Source of the DNA: Micavibrio sp964400125 | GTDB taxonomy: Bacteria; Pseudomonadota; Alphaproteobacteria; Micavibrionales; Micavibrionaceae | DNA length: 22,365 nt | Assembly: GCA_964400125.1 (NCBI GenBank) | Contig: CAYNSR010000025.1 | Coordinates: 1 to 22,365 of the forward strand | Direction: 5' to 3' | In this document: positions 14,239 through 21,688 of the stretch, one piece after another | How the letters are laid out: every line of letters begins with the position of its first letter | Position numbering within the stretch: position 1 is the stretch's first letter | Program-made: the position numbers and the translations under genes | The notes under the pieces: model-generated | What the model was told of the DNA's origin: nothing | Database searches by the model: none | The model's input: the letters and a program-made list of their open reading frames with translations, nothing else

Positions 14239-15501
14239 ATGACCGAAACCGATACCAGTTTGACATCGACTTTATTGCCGGGGGCGCGTGTGGCGATGTA
14301 TGCCACCGACGCGGAATCCGTCGCGTCTTTCAAGGCATTGAACGATGACTGGCGTTTTGCCCGGGTGCAGATGGAACATCATGCGGGGGGAGTCGATCAG
14401 GCGCTCGAAGCGCTGAAAGGCGGCATGCCGAGTCCTGATTTGTTGATTATTGAAACAGAAACAATCGACGAAAGTTTCACGCAGCGCCTTGAAGGTCTGG
14501 CGGTGTATTGTGCCGAGACGACGTCCGCAATCGTGATCGGCCCGGTCAATGATGTGAATCTGTATCGCCGTCTGATTGGCATGGGAATCAGCGATTATCT
14601 GGTGCGGCCAGTCAGGCAGGATACATTATCGTTTGATATTGCGCGCACCCTGATTAACAGTCTCGGGTCGCTGGGCAGTCGCCTGATCGTGGTGATGGGC
14701 GCGAAGGGCGGGGTCGGGGCAACCGTCATTGCTGAGGCGCTGGCCTGGGGCTGTGCTGATATTCTGAACCAGAAGACGGTCCTGATGGATGCCGCGGGGG
14801 GCTGGTCTACCTTGAGTATCGGCATGAATTTCGAACCAGCGACGACCTTGCAGGAAGCCGTGCGCGCCGCGACGACCAACAACGAGGATTCTTTTAACCG
14901 GATGCTGTTTCAGGCGCATGACAAACTGCATGTTCTGAGCAGCGGCGGCGATGTGATGCTGGATGAAAGCGTCGATGCGCAAGGGTATGAATCCCTGATA
15001 AACAAGCTGATGAAAACCTACCCGGTTGTCGTTGTCGATCTTTCGGATTCGCCGACGGCGTTGCAGCGCATCGTTTTGAACAGGGCGCATCACATCACGC
15101 TGGTCACGACGCCTTTATTGCCGTCCTTGCGGGCGGCGCGGACGTTGATCGGTGAAATAAAAACCCTGCGCAATGATACGGACAAGGTTCTCGATCTGGT
15201 TATCAACATGGCGGGAATGGCCCAGAAGCAGGAAATTCCGGCCAGGGATCTTGAAACCGCGCTGGAGAAAAAACCGTCCATCACCGTTCCGTTCAATCCG
15301 GCGGTGATTTCAGCCATGGAAAATGAAGGCAGGCGCCTGACGTCCACGCCGGAAGGTGCTACGATCGTGCGTAATCTTCTGGCCTCGATTTCCAGAGTTT
15401 TTGAAGGCACCGGCAGCAATACAACGACGATTGCCAATGACGATCAGGACAAGAAAAATCCGTTTGCGGCGATTTTCAGCAAACTGAAAGAAAAAGCCTA
15501 A
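14239..15501 (+). CDS. cpaE: Pilus localisation ATPase-like protein CpaE/TadZ
   Basis: CpaE/TadZ positions the Tad machinery at its site in the cell. Residues about 15-135 form a degenerate response-regulator-like domain (PDLLIIETE where the phospho-acceptor would be; IGMGISDYLVRPV at the end). From about 148 a MinD/ParA-like ATPase follows: deviant Walker A GAKGGVGATV (Lys156 kept, second Lys replaced by Ala161), DAAGG at 184-188 where MinD relatives usually have DxD, and a Walker B-like VVVVDLSDSP (Asp267). The tail (about 390-420) is charged. No ribosome site stands out before the ATG. 420 aa matches the family. The altered nucleotide-site residues are common in this subfamily but go further here than usual. 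Confidence 0.93.
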   Translation: MTETDTSLTSTLLPGARVAMYATDAESVASFKALNDDWRFARVQMEHHAGGVDQALEALKGGMPSPDLLIIETETIDESFTQRLEGLAVYCAETTSAIVIGPVNDVNLYRRLIGMGISDYLVRPVRQDTLSFDIARTLINSLGSLGSRLIVVMGAKGGVGATVIAEALAWGCADILNQKTVLMDAAGGWSTLSIGMNFEPATTLQEAVRAATTNNEDSFNRMLFQAHDKLHVLSSGGDVMLDESVDAQGYESLINKLMKTYPVVVVDLSDSPTALQRIVLNRAHHITLVTTPLLPSLRAARTLIGEIKTLRNDTDKVLDLVINMAGMAQKQEIPARDLETALEKKPSITVPFNPAVISAMENEGRRLTSTPEGATIVRNLLASISRVFEGTGSNTTTIANDDQDKKNPFAAIFSKLKEKA

Positions 15502-15513
15502 AGGGACAAAACG

Positions 15514-17064
15514 ATGGCGGGATTCGGCAAGAAGACAGCATCGGGCTCCATACCGCCGCCCCCGGCTCTGACATCTGTGCCGGAAAAGTCAGAAGAGCCG
15601 AAAATGGAGTCGGTCAAGGAACGCGCCGCCGCCATTCCACCCGATCTCGATACTCTCAGCAAACTTCAGGCCTTGAACGACGAGGCGGGCGGCGCGCCGG
15701 ACAAGCCCAAAAAAAGCATGGATGACGGATTGATCGGCAACGATCCGCATGAAATGCAGATGGCCCCGCCGGACTCCGGGTCGTCCATGACTTCGGTCAG
15801 GTTGCAGCGCGCGCGCAACAGAATATGGCTTGATTTGCGGGACGGGATCGATCTGAAGGCGCTGGCGCGCATGGATGCGAAAGCCGCGCGGGAAGAAGTT
15901 CAATCCGCCGTTCAGGAAATCGCCCGGTTCAGGAATCTGGACGTCACCCCGGCGGAGCTGGAGCAGATTGCCAAGGAATGCGGCGACGACATGCTGGGTT
16001 ACGGCCCGCTGGAGACGTTGCTGGAGCGGGACGATATCGCCGATATCATGATTAATGGCCCGGATACGACGTTCATCGAGGTGAACGGAAAAATCCAGCA
16101 GACGCAGATCAAGTTCCGCGATAACCAGCATTTGACCACAATCGCGCAGCGTATCGTTTCGGCAATCGGCCGCCGTGTCGATGAAAGTTCTCCGATATGC
16201 GATGCGCGCCTTCCTGATGGCAGTCGGGTCAACGTCATTATTCCACCGTTGGCGATTGATGGTGCTGCGATTACTATCCGGAAATTCAAAAAAGACAAGT
16301 TGACGCTCGACAAGCTTCTGGAATTCGGCGCGATGTCGCCAAGCTGCGCTAAATTGATTATGGCGATCGGGCGTTGCCGGGTGAACGTGCTTGTGTCCGG
16401 CGGGACGGGGTCAGGGAAAACCACGATGCTGAACTGCCTGACGCGCTATATCGAATCGGATGAGCGTATTATCACCTGCGAGGACGCCGCCGAGCTTCAG
16501 TTGCAGCAATCTCATGTCGTGCGCCTTGAAACCAGGCCGCCGAACCTGGAAGGTGTCGGCCAGATTACCATGCGCGACCTTGTACGCAATTGCCTGCGGA
16601 TGCGTCCGGAACGCATCATTGTTGGCGAGGTGCGCGGACCGGAAGCCTTTGACCTGTTGCAGGCAATGAATACAGGTCACGACGGATCGATGGGAACGGT
16701 GCACGCCAACAACCCGCGTGAAGCCATTTCGAGGATGGAAAATATGATTGCCATGGGTGGACTCAATCTCCCCATTGTTGCCGTTCGGGAGCAGATTGCC
16801 AGTGCCGTCAATGTCATCATTCAGGTGCAGCGCCTCCGGGATGGATCCCGCAAGGTCACGCATGTATCTGAAATCACCGGGATGGAAGGCGATGTCGTCA
16901 CCATGCAGGATCTTTTTTCACTTGAATTCCTTGGCGAAGATGAAAAGGGGAAATTGATTACCCGTCAAAAATCCTCCGGCCTACGGCCAAAATTCTACGA
17001 CAAGGCCCGTCAATACGGAGTCGAACAGCTCGTGCTTGACGCCATGGAAGAGGCGTATGGCTGA
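15514..17064 (+). CDS. cpaF: Pilus assembly ATPase CpaF/TadA
   Basis: Hexameric secretion ATPase of the VirB11/PulE type that drives Flp pilus extension, and in Tad systems also retraction, at the inner-membrane face. The ATG follows AAGGGA, 12 bp after cpaE. The first ~90 residues are a low-complexity, Pro/Ser/Lys-rich linker; the N-terminal domain begins around 100. Motifs: DIADIMINGPD, Walker A SGGTGSGKTT (Lys302), the Asp-box region RIITCEDAAELQ, Walker B-like RIIVGEVRGPEAF and His box HDGSMGTVHANN. 516 aa is normal. The stop overlaps the tadB start by one base (TGATG). Confidence 0.97.
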   Translation: MAGFGKKTASGSIPPPPALTSVPEKSEEPKMESVKERAAAIPPDLDTLSKLQALNDEAGGAPDKPKKSMDDGLIGNDPHEMQMAPPDSGSSMTSVRLQRARNRIWLDLRDGIDLKALARMDAKAAREEVQSAVQEIARFRNLDVTPAELEQIAKECGDDMLGYGPLETLLERDDIADIMINGPDTTFIEVNGKIQQTQIKFRDNQHLTTIAQRIVSAIGRRVDESSPICDARLPDGSRVNVIIPPLAIDGAAITIRKFKKDKLTLDKLLEFGAMSPSCAKLIMAIGRCRVNVLVSGGTGSGKTTMLNCLTRYIESDERIITCEDAAELQLQQSHVVRLETRPPNLEGVGQITMRDLVRNCLRMRPERIIVGEVRGPEAFDLLQAMNTGHDGSMGTVHANNPREAISRMENMIAMGGLNLPIVAVREQIASAVNVIIQVQRLRDGSRKVTHVSEITGMEGDVVTMQDLFSLEFLGEDEKGKLITRQKSSGLRPKFYDKARQYGVEQLVLDAMEEAYG

Positions 17065-18038
17065 TGTTTGGCATTATGGTCGCATTGATGGTAGCGGTGG
17101 TCGCGTCTTTCGGGATGCTGGCGTATTTTCTCTTTTTCTTTGTGCAAAAGAAAAAAGCTAGGAACAGGGCCGTTTCGGTGATACGCGGGCATGGCGCGGT
17201 CGATCCGAAAAATGCAGAGAAAAATGCGCAGGACAAGCGCCGCGCCGAAATCACCAAAAAATTGCAGGGCATGGACGGCGAAGTCAAAGCCCGCCGGGGC
17301 GATTTGAAGCTGAGGCTGGTGCAGGCGGGACTGACGATTACGGTCAGGCAGTTCTATCTTTTTTCAGCGATTTTCATGGTGGTCGCGGTGGGGCTGGCGC
17401 TGATTTCAGGGCAGCCGCCTCATGTGGCGGCGCTTGTTGCCATTGCATCGTTTCTGGGATTCCCACGATTTGTCCTGCGCTGGAAGACCAAGCGCCGCCA
17501 GAAAAAATTTCTTGAGGAATTTGCCGATGCACTCGAAGCGATGGTGCGTCTGTTGAAGGCGGGGATGCCGGTCAGCGAGGCGATTGCCATGGCCAGTCGC
17601 GAATTTACCGGGCCGATCGGTGAAGAAATGTCGCGCATATACGATTCTCAAAAAATTGGCGTCCCTCTGCCGGAGGCTGCGCTGGACGCGGCGCGGCGTA
17701 TGCCGATTACAGAGATGCAAATGTTTGCAACGGGACTGGCCATTCAGGCGCAGACCGGTTCCAGCTTGTCCGAGGTGTTGATGAATCTGGCGCGGGTCAT
17801 TCGCGCACGGTTCAAATTAAAACGTAAAATTCAGGCATTGTCATCGGAAGCCAAAGCGTCAGCGATGATTATCGGTGCGTTGCCGTTTCTGGTTGGTGGC
17901 GGCATGTATCTGATCGATCCGAAATTTATCAGCGTCTTGTTTGAAACGAAAGTTGGCAATGCATGGATGATCGGAAGCGGATGCTGGATGTTGCTGGGCA
18001 TTCTGGTGATGCGCCAGATGATCAATTTCAAGGTTTAG
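17064..18038 (+). CDS. tadB: Inner-membrane platform protein TadB (CpaG)
   Basis: A type II secretion F-domain protein forming, with TadC, the platform on which CpaF acts. The start overlaps the cpaF stop, implying coupled translation. Residues 1-29 are a membrane helix followed by a basic stretch (QKKKARNRAV); a second hydrophobic region lies at about 95-135 (YLFSAIFMVVAVGLALISG, LVAIASFLGFP). The F-domain motif EEFADALEAMVRLLKAGMPVSEAI (about 150-175) and AQTGSSLSEVLMNLARVIRARFKLKRKI (about 230-257) are characteristic. Two C-terminal helices end the protein. 324 aa is standard. Confidence 0.95.
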   Translation: MFGIMVALMVAVVASFGMLAYFLFFFVQKKKARNRAVSVIRGHGAVDPKNAEKNAQDKRRAEITKKLQGMDGEVKARRGDLKLRLVQAGLTITVRQFYLFSAIFMVVAVGLALISGQPPHVAALVAIASFLGFPRFVLRWKTKRRQKKFLEEFADALEAMVRLLKAGMPVSEAIAMASREFTGPIGEEMSRIYDSQKIGVPLPEAALDAARRMPITEMQMFATGLAIQAQTGSSLSEVLMNLARVIRARFKLKRKIQALSSEAKASAMIIGALPFLVGGGMYLIDPKFISVLFETKVGNAWMIGSGCWMLLGILVMRQMINFKV

Positions 18039-18048
18039 GGGCGGGACG

Positions 18049-19014
18049 ATGCTGGATTTTCTGAACGTAAATACCCTGATCGTCCTTGTCAGCGCGCTGG
18101 CGGCTGCGTTTTCGTTCGTCGCCGTGGTTATTCCCCTGATGAACAAAACAGAAAAGAAAGAGCATTTTCGCGCTGTCATTGAAAAACGCCGCAAGAGTTT
18201 GTTCGAGCAAACCAGAGAAGAGTCTTTGCGCGGCGGAAAGAAACAGGACGACAAAATTCTGTCCGCCAGCGAGTCGGTTGCAGCGACGTTCAAGGCCCGC
18301 CAATTGCTGGGCGATATGGGCGAAAAGGTTCGCGACCAGATGCTTCAGGCCGGAATTCGCAACCCTTCCGCGCCGATCAAATATATTATCCTGCGCATGG
18401 TTTTGCCGTTCCTGTTTGCGATATGGGTCATGGTCATGATCGGTGCCAGCGACAAGGATGTTTCCAGAGGCGTATCTTTTTGCGCCATTCTGATCGCCGT
18501 GGCGGCGGGGGCGTTTTTGCCAAAACTGATCCTGAAAAACATGATTATCAAGCGTGCGCAGGAAATCAATCTGGCGTTTCCGGATGCGCTGGACATGATG
18601 CTGATCTGCGTGCAGGGGGGGATCGGTCTGGAGCAAACAGTCAACAGGATTGCCGAAGAAATGGCGGAACATGCGCCCATTCTGGCGCAGGAGCTGGGCA
18701 TCCTGAGTGCGGAAATGGCGATGCTGAACGATCGGCGCAAGGCCTTGCAGGATTTTTCCAGACGGGTCGGCAGCGGCGCCGCAAAATCATTCGCCACGGC
18801 GTTGATTCAGGCGGAGCAATACGGAACATCCGTGTCGCAGGCCATGCGTGTGATGTCGGATGAATTACGCGACCAGCGCATGTCTGTCGCCGAACAAAAG
18901 GCCGCGTCATTGCCGCCGAAGCTGACCGTGCCGATGATTTTGTTTTTCCTGCCGGTCCTGTTCGTGATTATTTTGGTCCCCACCGTGATACAGGCGATGG
19001 ATAACCTGAAATAA
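18049..19014 (+). CDS. tadC: Inner-membrane platform protein TadC (CpaH)
   Basis: Second F-domain platform protein, partner of TadB. The ATG follows GGGGCGGGA, ten bases after the tadB stop. Helices: residues about 7-30 (LIVLVSALAAAFSFVAVVI), two around 105-160, and the C-terminal LTVPMILFFLPVLFVIILVPTVI. The F-domain core INLAFPDALDMMLICVQGGIGLEQTVNRI (about 175-203) and QYGTSVSQAMRVMSDELRDQR (about 263-283) are typical. The last plus-strand gene of the cluster; it ends 26 bp before the end of the convergent tadD, with no obvious terminator between them. Confidence 0.95.
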   Translation: MLDFLNVNTLIVLVSALAAAFSFVAVVIPLMNKTEKKEHFRAVIEKRRKSLFEQTREESLRGGKKQDDKILSASESVAATFKARQLLGDMGEKVRDQMLQAGIRNPSAPIKYIILRMVLPFLFAIWVMVMIGASDKDVSRGVSFCAILIAVAAGAFLPKLILKNMIIKRAQEINLAFPDALDMMLICVQGGIGLEQTVNRIAEEMAEHAPILAQELGILSAEMAMLNDRRKALQDFSRRVGSGAAKSFATALIQAEQYGTSVSQAMRVMSDELRDQRMSVAEQKAASLPPKLTVPMILFFLPVLFVIILVPTVIQAMDNLK

Positions 19015-19040
19015 TTCCCCTGAAATAATGCCGGAGCGAT

Positions 19041-19874
19041 TCAGTTATTGACCCCGGACGGTTTCACGCCGGGAACCGGGACGGGGGCAGGGGCCTTTAC
19101 GGTTTTTACCGTGGTATCTGCGCTGTCGTTCCGGGCGGCGTTCTTTTTATCGCGGGCTTCCTGCATGTAGCTGGGTGCGCGTCCTCCGCTTTCGCGCAGG
19201 GCGCTGACGATGCGCAGGTTCCGTTCGATTTCTTCCCGGTTGGGGGAGGTCGCCAGAGCCTTCCGCAGGATTTCGGCGGCTTCGTCGAGGAACCCTTGTG
19301 CCGCGAGATTAAGCCCGAGATTGTTCAGGATCGGCGTGGGGTCGTCTTGCGACAATTCGAGAGCCTTGCGAAAAGCGGTCTCGGCTTCGGGGTGTTTTCC
19401 CTGCGCGTCCAGCGCAATCCCGAGGATATGCCAGGAGTCGGCGGAATTTTTCTCCATGGCGAGCGACTTGCGGGCAAATTCTTCGGCTACGGCATAATTG
19501 CCGAGGGAGGCCTGCACGGCTGAAAATTCCGTCCGGGCGGCGGCATTCGGTTTGCGTTCGTTCTTGGCGAAGGGGGCGATGACGATCGAGGCGCGGCTTG
19601 TGCGCCCGTCCTGACGCAGCGCCCGCGCGTAGCGCACGGCAATCTCAGCGTTGTTGGGATTGCGCCGATACAATTTTTCAACGATGGGAAGCGATTCTTT
19701 TGCATTTCCCGATTCATCGGCCTTGTTCGCCGCGCGTTCAAGCGCCGCATCGATCTGCGTTGCGGTTGTCACGGGCGCGTTCGTTCCGCTGGTCTGGCAG
19801 GCGGCAAGAGACAGGGAAGAAACACCCAGCAGGATAACAGTCATCAGGCGGGTGCGGATGGCGGAGGTCAGCAT
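19041..19874 (-). CDS. tadD: TPR lipoprotein TadD
   Basis: TadD is the Tad-system pilotin-like lipoprotein that supports secretin assembly and stability. The ATG at 19874 is chosen because it gives a clean lipoprotein signal (lipobox LAAC, Cys26); longer starts up to 19952 would overlap the upstream gene and bury the signal. The ribosome site is weak. Tetratricopeptide repeats occupy about residues 60-235, for example WHILGIALDAQGKHPEAETAF and LNNLGLNLAAQGFLDEAAEI. The C-terminus is a Lys/Ala/Pro-rich tail (KTVKAPAPVPVPGVK). 277 aa, usual size. Probably in an operon with the upstream exported gene, 46 bp away. Confidence 0.92.
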   Translation of the reverse strand: MLTSAIRTRLMTVILLGVSSLSLAACQTSGTNAPVTTATQIDAALERAANKADESGNAKESLPIVEKLYRRNPNNAEIAVRYARALRQDGRTSRASIVIAPFAKNERKPNAAARTEFSAVQASLGNYAVAEEFARKSLAMEKNSADSWHILGIALDAQGKHPEAETAFRKALELSQDDPTPILNNLGLNLAAQGFLDEAAEILRKALATSPNREEIERNLRIVSALRESGGRAPSYMQEARDKKNAARNDSADTTVKTVKAPAPVPVPGVKPSGVNN

Positions 19875-19920
19875 AGTCGTTTCTTTATCTCTCTCACATT
19901 CGGGTTTTCGCACATACGGA

Positions 19921-20670
19921 TCATTCATCTGTTTCTTCATCCGGTTCGTCAACGGGTTCGTCTTCCTCGACTTCGACCGGTTCGGGGTTGGCCGGGGCGG
20001 GGCTGTCCACGGTTACGTCCGGTCCCGTTGCCGCCGCCCTGCGTGAGGATACAGGCGGGGGAACGACGGAGGAGCCGTTATTCCTGACGATCGCGGTTTC
20101 ATGGCACATTCCATCGCAGTAGTAAACCGTCGTTTGCTGGCAGGCGCTGTCGTTGCCGCAACTGCGGCGGATACGGATATAGTTCTGGTTGGCGACGGAT
20201 ACGATGACATGGCGTTGCATGATAACCTGCCCGGCCTGATTCAGCACGGTCAGGTAGGTTGCGCCGGGCTGGCGCGGCACCAGAATAAGGAGGCGGCTGT
20301 CGTCCATCAGGATGCCGAGATGGTCGGGATTGCCGACGATGATTGACACGGCGTCCTCTTCCAGACGGACGATTTCGGATTTGTCCGGCGTCAGGCGCAA
20401 AGGCGGGTGCGTATCGTTGCTGTCGTGACGCGGTCCGCCATAGTTTATTTTCGGCGCGCTTCCGGCCGGGGGAATAAGACCTTGAAAATTCCCGGACCCT
20501 GAGGCCGCCGGTTTTTCCTCGATGGTGATTTCGGTGACACCGCCCGTTTCCGTTACGGTCACCGTTTCAGTGACGGTTGCGCCGTCTTGCGCATTGGCCG
20601 TCGCAAAAACCAGCAATGCGGACAGGAGAATCGTAAACACCGGCAGCGCGGCACGGAAAGACAGTTTCAT
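19921..20670 (-). CDS. Exported protein with CpaC-type N-terminal domain, Cys knot and acidic tail
   Basis: ATG 20670 gives a standard signal peptide (residues 1-27, hydrophobic LLSALLVF, cleavage near ANAQ). After a Thr/Val/Glu-rich stretch, residues about 91-158 match the pilus-assembly N-terminal domain of the secretin CpaC in this window: LTPDKSEIVRLEEDAVSIIV, NPDHLGI, LLILVPRQPGATYLTVLNQAG. There is no secretin core. Four cysteines (171, 177, 185, 189) then form a compact set, likely two disulfides, followed by a Pro/Glu/Asp-rich tail ending EEDEPVDEPDEETDE. A longer form starting at ATG 20742 is possible: AGGAGG lies before it, but 12 bases away. Likely periplasmic and linked to Tad by domain and location; exact role unknown. 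Confidence 0.8.
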   Translation of the reverse strand: MKLSFRAALPVFTILLSALLVFATANAQDGATVTETVTVTETGGVTEITIEEKPAASGSGNFQGLIPPAGSAPKINYGGPRHDSNDTHPPLRLTPDKSEIVRLEEDAVSIIVGNPDHLGILMDDSRLLILVPRQPGATYLTVLNQAGQVIMQRHVIVSVANQNYIRIRRSCGNDSACQQTTVYYCDGMCHETAIVRNNGSSVVPPPVSSRRAAATGPDVTVDSPAPANPEPVEVEEDEPVDEPDEETDE

Positions 20671-20760
20671 GATGGGCACATCCGGATCAAGAGGGAGGGC
20701 GCAGAACAGCGCGTCTGGATGTTTCGATCCTACCGGAAACATGCCGGATTGTCACCTCCT

Positions 20761-20789
20761 TTGGCACAATAATTTTCATAAAATAAAAA
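20761..20789 (+). promoter_or_regulatory. Sigma70-type promoter for the peptidoglycan-binding protein
   Basis: TTGGCA (20761-20766) and TAAAAA (20784-20789) have 17-bp spacing, five and four matches to consensus. This gives a leader of about 64 nt before the ATG at 20860. It lies in the divergent region shared with the CpaC-domain gene. Confidence 0.45.
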
Positions 20790-20859
20790 ACTTCAGGAAC
20801 TGGTGAGGGATATTCATAGTTGGATGCGTCAGGAACAGACATGGATCATGGAGGTTATT

Positions 20860-21516
20860 ATGAGAAAACAATTGATGACGATGTTGCTGGCATCGGCTCT
20901 GCTTGTCCCGGCGGCGGCCGCGTCGGCAGCCGGGGAGACAATGCTGCGCAGTGATGTCATGAAGGTCCAGCAAACGCTGGCCGAGGCCGGGTTCTACCGT
21001 GCCGGGATCGACGGGATCTGGGGGCCGCGCACGACAGCGGCCCTGCGCAGTTATCAGGTTGCCAACGGAATCCCCCCGACGGGACGCATGGATGTGGCAA
21101 CGGTCGATGACATGGGCGTGACGATTCGCAGTGAAGGGCGCTATGGCTATGCCGACCGCTATGAAACGAGGGTTTCGGACCGGAGCGCCGAGGATATGAA
21201 TTTGTATCTGGAACCCGCAGCCGGAACGCCGACAACGCGGACCATGTCGGGACCTTTCTACGCAACCACCGTTTTTGCTCCGATGGGTCCGTCTGAGATT
21301 CAGGCCCTGCAGCAGGCCTTGCGTGATTCCGGATACTTTATGAAGGAACCGGTAAACGGAATCTGGACGCCGTACACGGTCAACGCCCTGCGCAGCTACC
21401 AGATTGACAAAGGTATGCTCGGAACGGGCGCGCCGGATGTTGAAACGTTGCAACGTCTTGGGTTGCAGGTTCAAGCCGCAGACAAGCTGATGACGACCAC
21501 ATCGACGGCCCGTTGA
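20860..21516 (+). CDS. Exported protein with two peptidoglycan-binding (PG_binding_1) repeats
   Basis: ATG 20860 follows GGAGGT (20850-20855), a strong though close ribosome site, and starts a signal peptide (MRKQLMTMLLASALL to about residue 23, ASAA). Upstream in-frame starts at 20803 and 20824 would hide the signal. Two peptidoglycan-binding repeats: residues about 29-86 (VMKVQQTLAEAGFYRAGIDG, IWGPRTTAALRSYQ) and about 143-202 (IQALQQALRDSGYF, NGIWTPYTVNALRSYQ). A linker rich in charged residues lies between. There is no catalytic domain, so it should bind the cell wall rather than cut it. Divergent from the CpaC-domain gene and ended by a strong terminator. A link to Tad pilus anchoring is plausible but unproven. 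Confidence 0.88.
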   Translation: MRKQLMTMLLASALLVPAAAASAAGETMLRSDVMKVQQTLAEAGFYRAGIDGIWGPRTTAALRSYQVANGIPPTGRMDVATVDDMGVTIRSEGRYGYADRYETRVSDRSAEDMNLYLEPAAGTPTTRTMSGPFYATTVFAPMGPSEIQALQQALRDSGYFMKEPVNGIWTPYTVNALRSYQIDKGMLGTGAPDVETLQRLGLQVQAADKLMTTTSTAR

Positions 21517-21549
21517 GCGCAGGGCGTTTGACGGAAGAGCGTGAGTCAA

Positions 21550-21582
21550 CCGGGCGGGGGTAAAACCCCGCCCGGGGTTTTT
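21550..21582 (+). terminator. Rho-independent terminator after the peptidoglycan-binding gene
   Basis: CCGGGCGGGG (21550-21559) pairs perfectly with CCCCGCCCGG (21566-21575) around a six-base loop, then GG and five T (21578-21582). It lies 33 bases after the stop codon. Confidence 0.95.
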
Positions 21583-21688
21583 GCGTGAATAGATCATGTT
21601 GAAGGTATGTGGGAATTGTACGGTGTTTGATACGCAAAACTTAACTTGTTGATGTTTTGTCGATGTTATAAAACGTCTGATGGTAAAT

